DNA of 64,000 nt from Xestospongia bergquistia. Taxonomy: Eukaryota > Porifera > Demospongiae > Haplosclerida > Petrosiidae. This document shows positions 11,790 through 24,047 of the stretch, in pieces. The notes under the pieces were generated by a model, which saw nothing but the letters and a program-made list of their open reading frames with translations, was not told where the DNA came from and ran no database searches. The translations under genes and the position numbers were made by a program. The DNA lies in contig OZ014423.1 in NCBI GenBank assembly GCA_963965975.1, positions 4,986,301-5,050,300 of the forward strand. The letters run 5' to 3'. Each line of letters begins with the position of its first letter. Position 1 is the first letter of the stretch.

Positions 11790-14658
11790 CAGGGTTTCAT
11801 TTAGGGGGGGGCAGGGGGGGCATTTGCCCCCCCTTGCTAGAGTCTTGCCCCCCCTTGGAAATTAGGTTTGCCTTTTTTTTTCAAGGGGTAATTAAAAACA
11901 AAACTGAAAATCAACACAAGGAATAATGGAATATACATAAGATAACCTTAGGTTAAACACAAGGAGAATGTACATTTTTAAACCTAAACAGCTATTCTTC
12001 TACTCTTTCTATTCCATATATCTACAATGTCTTCAAGGTCACTATCTAGCAAAGTGTCAGGAGATTCAATGGCTATTTTCATAAGATGTGAAAGGCTGGT
12101 GTCACTTAAGCGGTTGCGTAGACGAGTTTTTATTAACTTCATCTGAGAGAAGCTTCTCTCTACAGAGGCAGTAGCAACGGGAATGGACAGACTGATGGTT
12201 GCAAGTGTGTTCAAGTTTGGAAACATACTTTTTAACATTTCATTTGTTGCTAATTCCTTCAACTGCAACTTCGTGTTCTCTTTAGGTTGCTTAGCCATAT
12301 ACTGACGGAAGGTTTTCCACTCTGTAGTTATGTCAGGGGAGATCATTGCTTCTTTTACTGTTTCCTCACCCTGCAATGTCTCTGCAGGTCTGTCTATGCC
12401 ATAATGGGCAAGAAGTATGCTAATTGAGTCTTCTCCATAATGGGACAGATCATGAGGATCCACTGGAACTTTCATTGGATCAAATATACTTAGTGCTGAC
12501 AAAACATCTCCAGAAGAAGTGAAACGGCTTGAAATGTTATCCTTCAGATTGGCAATAAATGGCTTAGCTATTGTTTCCTGGAATGTTATGATGTCTGTGT
12601 GAGATATTTCTGTACCAGTTGCTCTTTCTAGATTCACACATTCTTCCCAAAGTTCAAGAACCCAGTTTGCTGCTGGTGTAATTGCATCTTCCAATGTATG
12701 AAGGGTTGCATTGACAAGGCTGGATACGATTGACAAGTCCAGGTGCTCTGTCTGGAGTGTTTTGTTGAGTTTGGCTACCTGTGGAAGAGTGTAGTCAAGT
12801 AAGAAAATAGCTGCAGTTGTTTCCTTCTTACTAAGAGCTTTGCTAAGTCCCAGTGCCTCTGGCTCATGTGTATGTTCATGGATATTGTCAAGAGCAGTCA
12901 CAATTGCAGCATAGCTTGCCTTCACTCCTTTTACACACTTTTCATGTGCCAGCCAGCGTGTATCGGATGGTTTGATGAGCTTTAGTTCAGGAAAATCAAG
13001 AACACACTGAACCTCTTTAAGAGACTCTGTTCTCTTTGGAGAGTAGTGGAAGAATTTCCACAGTGCTGTCAAAGTTGTATAAACGTGTTTAATTCCAGGT
13101 GTTGAATTTGCAGCTTGAACACAAGCCAACTGCAGCATATGGCAGTGGCAGTGCACAAATAGAGCATGCGGTGAAAAGTTCTTCATTCGAGCCTGAACAC
13201 CAGATCTTTTACCTGAGAATGTGGCTGCTCCATCAAATCCCATCCCCACGATCCTTCCTACCTGAAGATTTTCCTTTTTTAAACAATCAATAAGTGCTGA
13301 GTAGATGCTTTCTGCATCAGCTTGCTACAAGTGAACTATCTCCAAAAAGTGCTCCACCGGCAAACCATCTTCCTCCCAGCGACAGAATACTGACAGCTCC
13401 TCCACAGTTGTAACATCAGTGCATTCATCTGCCATGATGCTGTAGTAGGATGCGTTTTTAAGACGTTTCAGTAAGGATTCTTCAACCCATGTACCTAAAG
13501 CTTCTACAAACTCATTTACAGCTATGTGAGATGTGTACATGGCATTCTTTCCTGCATTCTCCAAAAAGTGCTTGAGATCCTCGCCACCACAAGCTACTAC
13601 TAAATCAACCAGTTTGTCGAAGTTTGTAGTGTGTGGTATGTGTTGTCGTGTGAGAAAGTGTGTGCAGCGAATGAGAGACTTGATTGCTGCTCTGTTCCTC
13701 ATCCTCTCTTGCTTATTTACTTTCTGAAGCTGCTGCATGATTGAGCCCTCTCGCAGTGCTCCCTCCGCAGCCAAAGCAGCCAGATTAGCCTGGGAATGAA
13801 GATCACTCTTTTCATGAGCTTTCATCTTCTCTACAGCTTTCTTCCAATTGGTAAATGGTTTGGTAACCCATACTCCCCCTGTTCGCTGAAGTGACTTACC
13901 AGACATCCTGCAGACTTTGCAGAAGGCACCTTTGCAGTCCTCATCGTATTCCAGCCAGGAAAAATCTTTTTCCCATTTTGTATTGTATTTCCTTCTGCTT
14001 GTTGTAGAATGATGCTTTGCACATTTCTTTGCAGATATGGATGTACTCAGTCTCACTGTACTGGTGCAGTGCTTCTTGGGAGGACTAACTTCTAAATCCA
14101 AACTCTCAACCTCAGACTCATCTTCACTACTGCTGCTACTCAGCCTAGAAGTTGATGTAGATGGGGTACTAGCTTCACCAAAGTAAGAGCGAATATCCAT
14201 TACTTTGAAGTTTCTTCAACAAGAATATGCCTGAAAAGTTCTGATCCCTTATATTCTCTGTCAAATGTGAAATGATGTAACTCTTTGAGCTACTATTTTT
14301 GGATCAGTTGCTCACTAGGATTGTTAACACAAAGGGTGTTAAGTAGTCTGTTTGACCAATAGTCAATGGGTGTTAAATACTCCTAAGTGCCTTATCACAC
14401 CAGTATAACTTGGTCTATAGGTGCTAAGTGTCCTATCAGCACCAGAAATATAGTCATCTCATCATGTCATTTGAAAACCACAAATCATCTGAAAATGTGC
14501 CAGAAGCAATCTCAGAGGGTCTAAAATTCAAAAAGTTTCTTGGGGCATGCCTCCGGCCCCCTAGAGGACATGCTGTCACACACAGTCCCTTCGCCCCCCT
14601 AAATTTTCCCAAAGTATTATTTTGCCCCCCCTTGTCCATTTTTCTAAATGAAACCCTG
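11790..14658 (-). mobile_element. hAT-superfamily DNA transposon
   Basis: The 15-base terminal inverted repeats read CAGGGTTTCATTTAG from 11790 inward and from 14658 inward on the other strand. Runs of seven or eight G, or C in inverted copies, follow each end as subterminal repeats. A 5-base direct repeat AATAG flanks the element (11785-11789 and 14659-14663). Five-base duplications are reported for some hAT lineages, while eight is more usual. The transposase occupies the interior on the minus strand. Confidence 0.85.
11984..14200 (-). pseudogene. hAT transposase with one in-frame stop
   Basis: One continuous minus-strand frame of 739 codons runs from ATG at 14200 to the stop at 11984, interrupted only by a TAG at 13325-13327. 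Order: an acidic and serine-rich N-terminus; a zinc-finger-like segment FCKVCRMSGKS with a later AHEKSDLH, as in the TTF/ZMYM-type transposases; a segment with MADECTDVT; the GFDGAATFSG motif just after the stop; and the C-terminal hAT dimerisation region with PVATASVERSFSQMK. This resembles the ZNF862-like branch of hAT. The single stop and otherwise clean frame indicate recent loss of activity, or a copy that is complemented in trans. Confidence 0.85.
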
Positions 14659-15849
14659 AATAGGATTAATTTCAGTTAAACTTTCAAATTAAAATCCAAG
14701 ATAGTTGTATTAAAGGTCTTTCTTAGACTAACAGTAAGTTACTTGGTTCCATCCATAATTAAGTTTACAGTATGCTATGGATTGGATAAAAGATCTTTCT
14801 GGTAGGTACCTCATCTGACAAGCAAATGTCAAAGTGGTCCTCAGAACATTCATTGTTAGCCCACTCTATTACAATAGATCATTATGCATTGTACTTTGTA
14901 TAAAGCTTTGTTCTTATTAAATAATCAAATTCATTAAGCTTAACTATATTCTTAACAGTATGCATATATAAAAGGTATCATAGTTGTTCATGACTACTAC
15001 CTAGTCTGGATTAATACTAAAAAAGGACTATAATTGCCAAAAAATCATCCTATAATAGCTTTGAAACTGACAAATGCCACAGTAAAAAACTGACTTTTGA
15101 AGATTGAAGAGCTTGTAAATGTAGATAATCTAAAAATACTAGAAGAGGGACCAAATTAAGCTAGCTGGAATCTTCAATCAAGTTCAGTAATGATTCCTGC
15201 TACCAACCACAATTTATATAATTACATTTGTGGGTGTTAGAAAATTCAATAGGTAAACTGCCTTATTCTAGGCTTATTACTGTCTTCAACAAGTTTTCCT
15301 TGTCATTCTGTTAATCTACATATTAATTTTAAGTAGACTTGGAAGAGAATGTGTTGATCATGAAATTGTAAACAACTCTCTACACAAACAAAAAATTTAC
15401 AGGCATTCTTAGTTTTGCTGAAGTAAGTCAGATTAAGTCCTATCTGTTGAAACCACAACTAAATTCTTGGGTCTCAAGATTCATTGATAATGTAATCATG
15501 ATATTGTTTACATCTAGAATCTAATACTTATTCGTCCCTGTGCGAAGGCTTGGCTACACCAAACTAGATGGATAGATTATAATTATAGATGTACATGTGT
15601 GAATTTGTATTATGGAATTGTCGTCATTGTCAAATTACAATTGAAACTGACCTGACCGTAATTGACTTCGAATGTAGCTACATCAAAAAATTGTTTAGTC
15701 TTGAGACTAACGTTTTGAATCCTCATTAAGTACAAACTGTTAAGCCCGCGTTGCTTAATTAACTTTACTAATAATTTATTCATGATCTGTTGGAGTACTG
15801 TCCCACTCAAATTAATAAAATTAATCAAAAGCATTTATATAATACAAAT
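14659..15849. other. Intergenic, nothing recognised
   Basis: AT-rich sequence between the hAT element and the 3' end of the Ras array. The short open frames here (for example 15610-15834) have no recognisable domain. Confidence 0.4.
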
Positions 15850-17649
15850 TTAGAAAATTGTACATTCTTTCTTTTTGTTCTTTTTGGAACTGGAAGACTT
15901 TTGGCCTTTACGTATTATTTGAACCAAATTATGAAATACTTTGTCAACCACTTTGATGTCTTTAGCACTAGCCTCAACATAGCCAATCTACATGAGAAAG
16001 AGAGAGAGAGAGAATCAACAGACAATCAAAGAACACATGATGTCCTTGATAGACAAACTTTAAAAGGTACAAGTAATATTTCCCACAATAATAATCATAT
16101 GCATATATTGTACATCATATATATAGCTATACATGTAAACTGGATATATTACTGCTATGTAGATAGAGATATATTTCCATTCAATATACTTTGAGAGTTT
16201 TAGCTAATTCTTCTCCTTCTTGATAGGAAACCACTCGTTCAGTTTCCAGATCAGCTTTATTAGCTACAAGTATCATTGGAAATTCTGATCTATGAGATGA
16301 AAATGACATGTTATTGTGGTCAATGGGGAAATAAATTTAATAAAAAACAGGTGTATGAGAACAATAATTACAATATTAAGTAGATATCATGTATTAACTA
16401 GAGTATCACATTTTATTTACTAATATTTGACTTATGTACAAAAATGTATTCTGTTATGGTTGGTAATTAGCTAATAAATAATCCATAAGTCTAAAGCTAT
16501 ACATGAAAAGTGTAACTTTAGAAGGAATTAAGTTAAAGGAGAATCATGATGTCATTATATATTAACATACCACCATTCCATGCAGCATGAACGATATAAT
16601 GAACAAGTAAATATGATTGGTCAACTAATACATTGCAAAATGTAAACATAGTACTATTTTGTTTACTAACATATTATAAAGTTGATGATTATGTAGCTAC
16701 GTAAGCAGTAATACATTAGTAATGAAAACAATATTATGATTACTTTTTTGACAAAAGTAAGTTTGTAATTGCAACTTGTATAACCAAATAATGACTAAAT
16801 CAACCAATAAGTTTTTACATTAAGTTACTTACTTGTCTTTGACTCTTAAAATTTGCCTGTGAATTGATTGGATTACAACAAAGCTATCTCTATCAATGAT
16901 GGAGTATACTAGTAGAAAGCCTTCTCCTATTTGCATATACTGCTCTCTCAAAGCACTCCATGGCCACACCTAAATAAAAGAGAGTGTTATTAAAAAAATA
17001 TCTGTCAATGATCAAAATTACTCCATTCATTTATTATCTCACCTCATGTCCACCAGTATCAAAAACTAAGAAAGAAATCAATAAAAATTAATGAAAATGA
17101 ATAAAAATAGATAAAAATACTTAATAATCTGCTCTTACTGTCGTTTTGTTTGTGTTTCTTTTAATGAAATGTTATAGATACATTTCTAACAGTATATACA
17201 TTCTGTGCATGTATTCTATGTAGACACTATTATGATAGATGATGTAAACAGTTAACTAACACTCAAATAATGAAGATATAAATTAGTAAACAATAAACAA
17301 TTCATTTTTCCAAAACATTCTCTATAATCAATACTTCACCTACTAATAACTCAATATATTAGAGATTATACCAAATTATAACTGTATGTGACAGAGGTAG
17401 TTTCTCTAATGTATATCTTTAGAGTTGGTAGGTTCATTGACTGTTGTTGCTTTGGTAATTTGTACTGTATTTTAATTGTTTATTGTTTATCATAATTATT
17501 GTTTACTTTTGTTCATCTTATCATTTTCTATGTCCTACTTGATACTAAACTACTTTTGCAGTAAATAAAATAGTACATTTATTTTTCTAAAAATAGTGCC
17601 TTCATAGGTACCAAAACGTGAAGTTTCATTTTTGGCCAGAATTTTGCAT

Positions 17650-17693
<44 letters not shown>

Positions 17694-17961
17694 CTGTAAT
17701 AACCTCATAACTTACTGTCTAAAACTGCTTCTTCATTATCAATGACACAGTGCTTTGAATACGAGTCTTCAATTGTAGGATCAAACTCTAACTCAATGAA
17801 CTGTCTCTGAGACACAATAATTATAAATAATTATAGTCAATAATTACAGTATTAATTACCTCGATGAAATGAAGCACTAACGAAGATTTTCCAACAGCAC
17901 TAGCTCCAAGTACTACCAATTTGTACTCTGGAAGATACTCATTGGTTGCCTGATAAGACAT
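15850..17961 (-). CDS. R2: Ras-family GTPase, M-Ras-like, altered catalytic site
   Basis: Membrane-anchored small GTPase. Exons (minus strand) 17961-17860, 17806-17716, 17065-17043, 16969-16833, 16289-16190 and 15987-15850 give 196 residues. G1 is GASAVGKS, the effector loop [10 protein letters not shown]3 DTGGHE, G4 NKAD, G5 EASAK, and the C-terminus is a lysine-rich tail ending in the CAAX box CTIF. Compared with classical Ras, position 12 is Ser, 13 is Ala, 59 is Gly and 61 is His; changes at these sites are known to impair GTP hydrolysis in mammalian Ras. The segment ILRVKD...[11 protein letters not shown] is characteristic of the M-Ras/R-Ras branch. It has the same intron plan as the four upstream paralogues, including a 23-base micro-exon. 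It carries no Death-domain exons. A (TA)n tract lies in the second intron. Confidence 0.85.
17652..17691. repeat. (AT)n microsatellite
   Basis: About twenty AT dinucleotides, in the intron of R2 between its second and third exons. Confidence 0.95.
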
Positions 17962-18635
17962 GACATGACCTAGGCCTCACTCCAGTGTGTACAGTTGCGT
18001 ATGAAGTATGAATATCATTAAATTAACCAGGCCCCCAAGAATAATCTGTAACAAAAAAAATTAATCTTTTGAACAGTTATATCATAATGTTATTTGATAT
18101 TTTCAAAATAATTGTTTACTGATAACTAGTCCTAAAACAATATTAGTATAAATAGTATGAGACTATAAATAAATAAAATAAAACAAAACAAAACAAGATG
18201 TACATATAAGACAGAAAAGAGCTAAGACTATTGCCAGAAAGAGATAGCAAAGAAATATAAGATTAACATAGAATGATTTTAGCATAGAAAGTATTATAAT
18301 TAATAGTGCAATAACAGAAGTGGTTTTATTAGAGTACATTGTCAGTACAATGTGCACTTAGTAACTAATACACATAATGGGATCTAGAAACAATGTAAAG
18401 TACTGTCAATACAACTACTATAATTATCAGAACATTATGATACAAATAACATGTCATTGTATACTATTGTAGTTATATATTAGTGATTATGATTTTTTTA
18501 GAAGAGCTTCAAAGTACACATGATATATATTAACAAATGAATAATAACTGCTAATAATTAATTTATAAGGCAATATAATAATAAAAATAATTAAACAAAA
18601 ATATCTATGATAGTGTGATTAATTACGATAAAAAG
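17962..18635. other. Spacer between R2 and DR3, duplicated sequence
   Basis: From about 18205 to 18585 it is nearly identical to 23560-23925, the spacer after DR2, with only scattered single-base differences. Diverged copies of the first part recur near 29640 and 35870. The spacer therefore belongs to the tandem-duplicated unit. No gene seen. Confidence 0.7.
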
Positions 18636-21600
18636 TTAGAAAATTGTACATTTTCCTCTTTTCTTTTTGTCCTTTTTGGAACTAGGACGCTTTTGAAATT
18701 TACGTATTGTTCGAACCAAATCATGAAATGCTTTGTCAACATTTACTCCACATTTTGCACTAGTCTCTATATAGCCAATCTAGAGAGAAAGAGAGAGTTA
18801 CTACAAGAAAATATAATTGATATTTTTTAATATAAAATTTTAAGTAAACCATGCCTAGAGACAGATCATGACTATATTTTGCACACTACCTATAGTCAGT
18901 ATCTAACTGTATATGTAAATAATATCAGACTAGAATGTTAGATAATGAGTATTGTCAACATATGTTATGTGTATCACTAAGTGAACATTTCCATCCAATT
19001 ACTTCAAGAGTTTTTGCTAATTCTTCTCCCTCTTGATAGGAGACAACTCGATCAGTTTCCAGATCAGCTTTATTAGCTACAAGTATCATTGGAAATTCTG
19101 ACCTATGAGATGAAATGACATGTTATTGTGGTCAATGGGGAAATAATTCCAATAGGAAACAGGTGTATGAGGACAGATATTGAGCAGTACATATTCTTAA
19201 GATAGCTGGTATTAACTGGTATAGTGTATCAGTCAAAACCACTGACTGATTTAACAGTACATATTTGATTACTGAAATAAGCTCTTCTACTTACTTGTCT
19301 TTGACTCTTAAAATTTGTTTGTGAAATTTAGGAATTTCATCAAAGCTATTTCTATCAATGATGGAGTATACTAGTAAATAGCCTTCTCCTGTGTGCATAT
19401 ATTGTTCTCTCATTTGACTGAACTCCTAAAACAAAGAAAGTGTAATGTTAAAAACACCAACTGCCAGTCATGACAATCATTTATCCATTCATCAATTCAT
19501 CTCACCTCTTGTCCAGCAGTATCCAAAACTACAAGGAAAAAGAAAGAACTCAATAAATTATGTCATCAGTTATCATATAATATTATATACATATACTAGC
19601 TAATCTCATTTTTGAATATGAATGATAATATTAACAATCTACAGAAGCAAGGTAGATGGAATAATTCACTATTATATTAATACCACATGTATAGTCAACT
19701 TAATATTAATTAGACACTTCAGGTCTAGTAGTACTATAACAATCTGAAATAAGCTTATCAATTTATGTATCAAGGGATTATTGTATATATCATACTTGGC
19801 TACTTTTGGCTTTGTCATTCCTATATTGTTTTATTGTTTGTTTATATATTTATATATAAATAATTATTATATTTATGCTCAATTGCCAATGACTTTTCTT
19901 TTACTTTTTATGGTAAGCTTACTGTCTAAAACTGCTACTTCATCATCAATTACACATTGTTTACGATAGGAATCTTCAATTGTAGGGTCATACTCATCTA
20001 TAAAATGATTCTAAAGAAGGATTGTATAATGGGACTGTGGCAACCAAGTTTGTTACCTGTATAAATTGAATAGTCAATCCAGATTTTCCAACTCCACTGT
20101 ATCCCACTACTATTAACTTGTACTCAATAAAAACTTTATTGGTTGGAATGGTAACAGATCCTAGCAAATGAGATCATGTTGAAAACAGACTGGCTCTAGA
20201 CACTCACAACTAGTACTCCATATAAGGTCATTTAATACTAAATCACTCCCAAACATTATAAGTTTATATAACTGATATGGAGCAAAGTATCTAGATATCA
20301 TTATAAGAAATGAAATGAGTGGGAGTGCCTACTTGTAGCCTCAACAATGGTAAAAAGAAAGACATCTTCAGAATAGTCACCATCAATACAGTTATTTCAC
20401 TTTTCTTATCATAATGAATCAATGATGCTGTTATTTGTTGCTCTCTCAGGCTTTCTTCATCACTACTACGACAGTGTACTAGCCTATCTTATATGTTCTT
20501 CACTCTTTCATAGATAATTTTAATATCTCTTGTGGCAGTAAAGAACATGTTAGCAGCTTAAATTATTAATTTCATGTCGTATATAACCGTCTTTTTCTCA
20601 TTATTTTATTGTATTGTTGCATGTATAAATAGGTCCCATTGACTATGCTTGTATCATTGAACATAATGAACATAATACTACAGCATGAAAGATAATAAAC
20701 TAGAAGTGACATTGTAAACCTAATTATATGGGACGTGGTGTATAAGATGACTTACTTTGTTCCTCAGTAATCTGTATGTGATTTGATGACTTCCCTTTAT
20801 CCTCAAGCTCTTGTCCAGTTGACACTTTTTTCAACTTCAATTCTATAATAAGTATTAGAAAATTTTCTTACAAAATGAACAATCCCTTTGTCTCAGCAGC
20901 TAAGAAGTTTATCACTAATCATGAAGAATAAATAGATGCCAAGTATGTTTTACAATGACTTGCAATTTAATGCTGTTCAACAAAAAGAATCTAGCTAACA
21001 AGTCATAAAATCTATGATATAATTAAGCTGTCAAGAGAGAAAGTGGACATTGTCAGATAATGATATCATAAGTTCATTGCTAGTCATTTTTGTCCCTGTA
21101 ATGGAACTGTACAGATGAGCAGTGCATAGTATGAGATTTATGCACATGATAAAAAACATAACATCATTTAAATTATAAAATAATGTTTTTTGTGTTATCT
21201 CAATCTACTATTAATTATGTCGCTAAATTTATGGATAGTTTTTTTTAAATATTGAGATTTAGTGTGTATCAACTTTACTGATTTCCAAGTCAAGCATAAT
21301 TCAACCTTAATTTACTTTGTGAAGTTAAAATGCTAGCAGATACCAATTTTAGTACAATTATTGCCATAGTGACTAAAATTTGTACATGCAATTAAATATA
21401 ATAGACTTAATTAATTAAGTCTATTATATTAGTATGCTTCTGTCTGTTTTCTTATGTCTCAAAAGACAATTCTCCTACTTTTCAATTTAATGAGATCTAT
21501 ACAAATAAACAATTAGCTTAATATTGTATATGTATCTTTCATTTATAAAATTCTCATTCTAATTACAACTTTAGTTATTGAATAATTCAAATTGTAATTA

Positions 21601-23000
21601 TAAAACACTAAAAGTATACCTTCTTTTTCTTTAAGAGTGGATCTTAATTCACTGATCTCCACTTCTTGTTGCTCAGATTTCTGCTTTAACAACTGAAAGT
21701 CATCTGAAATTAATACATAACATCTCATTAATTGCCTTACTGTATGATCCCAAACAATTAAATATGACCTAATTTCCAATGAAGGGCCACTTTTACCAAA
21801 CATTTACATAAAAACATTTACATGTAGGCAATTCTGTCTAAAAGGATGTCTGCTAAATATTCATTCAAGTGATCTTTTTAATTGTTTTTCAACTGAAATA
21901 TAATTTAGTAAACATCCAGTGGAAATGTATGATTGTGTACACAGTAACAATACTACATGCTTTTTTGAGATTTTAAACAAAAAATGGTGCTAGTCAATTA
22001 TATAAGATTATTATTATGTCAATTATTACATCAAATCTAATGAAACATGTACAAAGACAGGCAACAATGGAAAACAATAATAGCAGAAGAGGAAGACAAA
22101 ACAGAAGTGAGAAATTGGTAGTCCTAACATAATGAAAATTATGCATTAATAGGATTAATTTTTAGTGCATCTTCCATTAAGTTTGATATAGTAATTGATA
22201 CACCAATAGTCTCATAGAGCATTGATGTACAAATTAAAGACTTATGGGGCTGGGCTATATGTTTGCCAATGAAGTGTCCAGTATGGCTGCTGTTGATCTA
22301 ATGTGAGCCAGACAGATAATTGATCTTGAGTTGCATGGCTGTGTTACAACTTTCTTTCCCAGCACATGCATAAGTAAGCACCTTATAATTAACCACTAAA
22401 GAAAGGCTTACAAATAAGTATTATTTTTTCAACATGTGCTGTATACCTGAAATAAAAACTATGTCATTCCAATAATTATTAAATGTTTTAATAACTTTGT
22501 ACATATATATATTACACTAAAGTCTATATACCTTCCTTTTTTTTAAGAGTGGATTTTAACTCATCTATCTCTGCTTGTTGTTGCTTAGAATTTTCTTTCA
22601 TTAACTGCAACTCATCTGAAACAGTATTTAATTCCTGCACTTCATTTCTTCTATTGATCTTGCAAACATTGTTAAAATCAACAGTCAGTTGTAATATCCT
22701 TTCATATTCCTCAGCAATTGTATTCATACCAATGGCTGGCTTTCTTAATGTCTCTATAATCTCTTTTCTTGTAGCATTGGGATTAGTATTGAGCCACAAT
22801 TCAAACATTTTAGTAGCTTTGAAACTACAGTCTTCATTCATCACTCTAATAGCCTCTAACTTAGAGGTATCTAACTTCAATAGTACACCAAACTTGTACC
22901 AATAAGCGTCAATTCTGACGTGCTCAATTAACTCATGAATAGGTGGTCTTGGGTTCAAAACTTCTTCAATAATAGATACAAATTCTCCTTCAACAGACAT
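18636..23000 (-). CDS. DR3: Death domain - coiled coil - Ras GTPase fusion
   Basis: Exons (minus) 23000-22532, 21703-21620, 20842-20756, 20160-20057, 20010-19923, 19528-19506, 19425-19295, 19102-19003 and 18779-18636 join in phase to 409 residues. Residues ~15-105 form a Death domain ([35 protein letters not shown]). Residues ~130-185 form a coiled coil made of two related segments, followed by a charged linker exon, then a full Ras domain. G1 is GYSGVGKS (Ser at Ras position 12), effector [10 protein letters not shown]3 DTAGQE, G4 NKAD, G5 ETSAK, CAAX CTIF. The ATG at 23000 is preceded by a 3' splice site at 23011, so a non-coding first exon lies upstream. The Death exon is essentially identical to that of DR2. 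Expected role: a lipid-anchored GTPase with a homotypic Death-fold interaction surface; no partner is known. Confidence 0.8.
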
Positions 23001-23505
23001 CAGTATTTGTCTGAAACAAATGGAGGTGTTTGTGCGGAAATGACTAATAATTTTAATAAAATTTATTTCATACAAAAGGTTGCTGGCTAGCTAGCAAAAA
23101 TAAAATAAAACTTAATAATTATTAAGGTTTAAAAGTTATCATTGTTTACTATAAGCTAAATGACCGTTTCACGTCGACTGTGAAGCTAAAAGCCTCACCT
23201 CTTAAGACAATGTCTGTGGTAGTGTGTAACAATAGTGATAGTATATCACAAAGTAGCTGGTCCTGTAAGGCATTCTACTATGGCTGGACTAATGAACTAG
23301 ATTTGTTCATAAGGCTACTTTGTGTCAACCACTTGCTGTAATGATCAGTACAAATGATCAATTGATCGATATATATTCTATGTAACGATAATATTTATTA
23401 ATTCAATGAAATATATCATTATTAACTAGTTCAAAAAATTATTGTATAACTAATATCATAGTTATAAGTTACACAAAAAATTAATGGAAATAGGATAGGA
23501 ATAAA

Positions 23506-23559
<54 letters not shown>

Positions 23560-24047
23560 AGAAAAGAGATAAGACTATTGCCAGAAAGAGATAGCAAAGA
23601 AATATAAGATTAACACAGAATGATTTTAGCATAGAAAGTATTATAATTAATATTGCAGTAACAGAAGTGGTTTTATTAGAGTACATTGTCAGTACAATGT
23701 GCACTTAGTAACTAATACACATAATGGGATCTAGAAACAATGTAAAGTACTGTCAATACAACTACTATAATTATCAGAACATTATGATACAAATAACATG
23801 TCATTGTATACTATTGTAGTTATATATTAGTGATTATGATTTTAGAAGAGTTTCAAAGGACACATGATATATATTAACAAATGAATAATAACTGCTAATA
23901 ATTAATTTATAAGGCAATATAATAATATTTGATTTTTTAGAGGATTAATACTCTAATATGTTTTATCAAGTAAAAGTATAGGACATTAAGAAATACAAAT
24001 AAATAAACAAATACATCAACAATAGTGTGGTTAATTAAGGTAAAAGT
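23001..24047. other. Spacer and probable 5' region of DR3
   Basis: Next to DR3 it holds the presumed non-coding first exon and promoter. The motif ACAAAGTAGCTGGTC and its inverted partner CTACTTTGTGTC (about 23250-23320) recur upstream of DR2 near 29370-29450. A (TA)n tract is at 23509-23555. The rest (about 23560-23925) is the duplicated spacer shared with 18205-18585. Confidence 0.5.
23509..23555. repeat. (AT)n microsatellite
   Basis: An uninterrupted AT run in the spacer between DR2 and DR3. It is absent from the homologous spacer at 18.2 kb. Confidence 0.95.

Noticed and set aside
22549-22905. 118-codon plus-strand open frame, also present identically at 28291-28647
   Set aside because: Antisense shadow of the Death exon; its identity between copies only reflects the identity of that exon.
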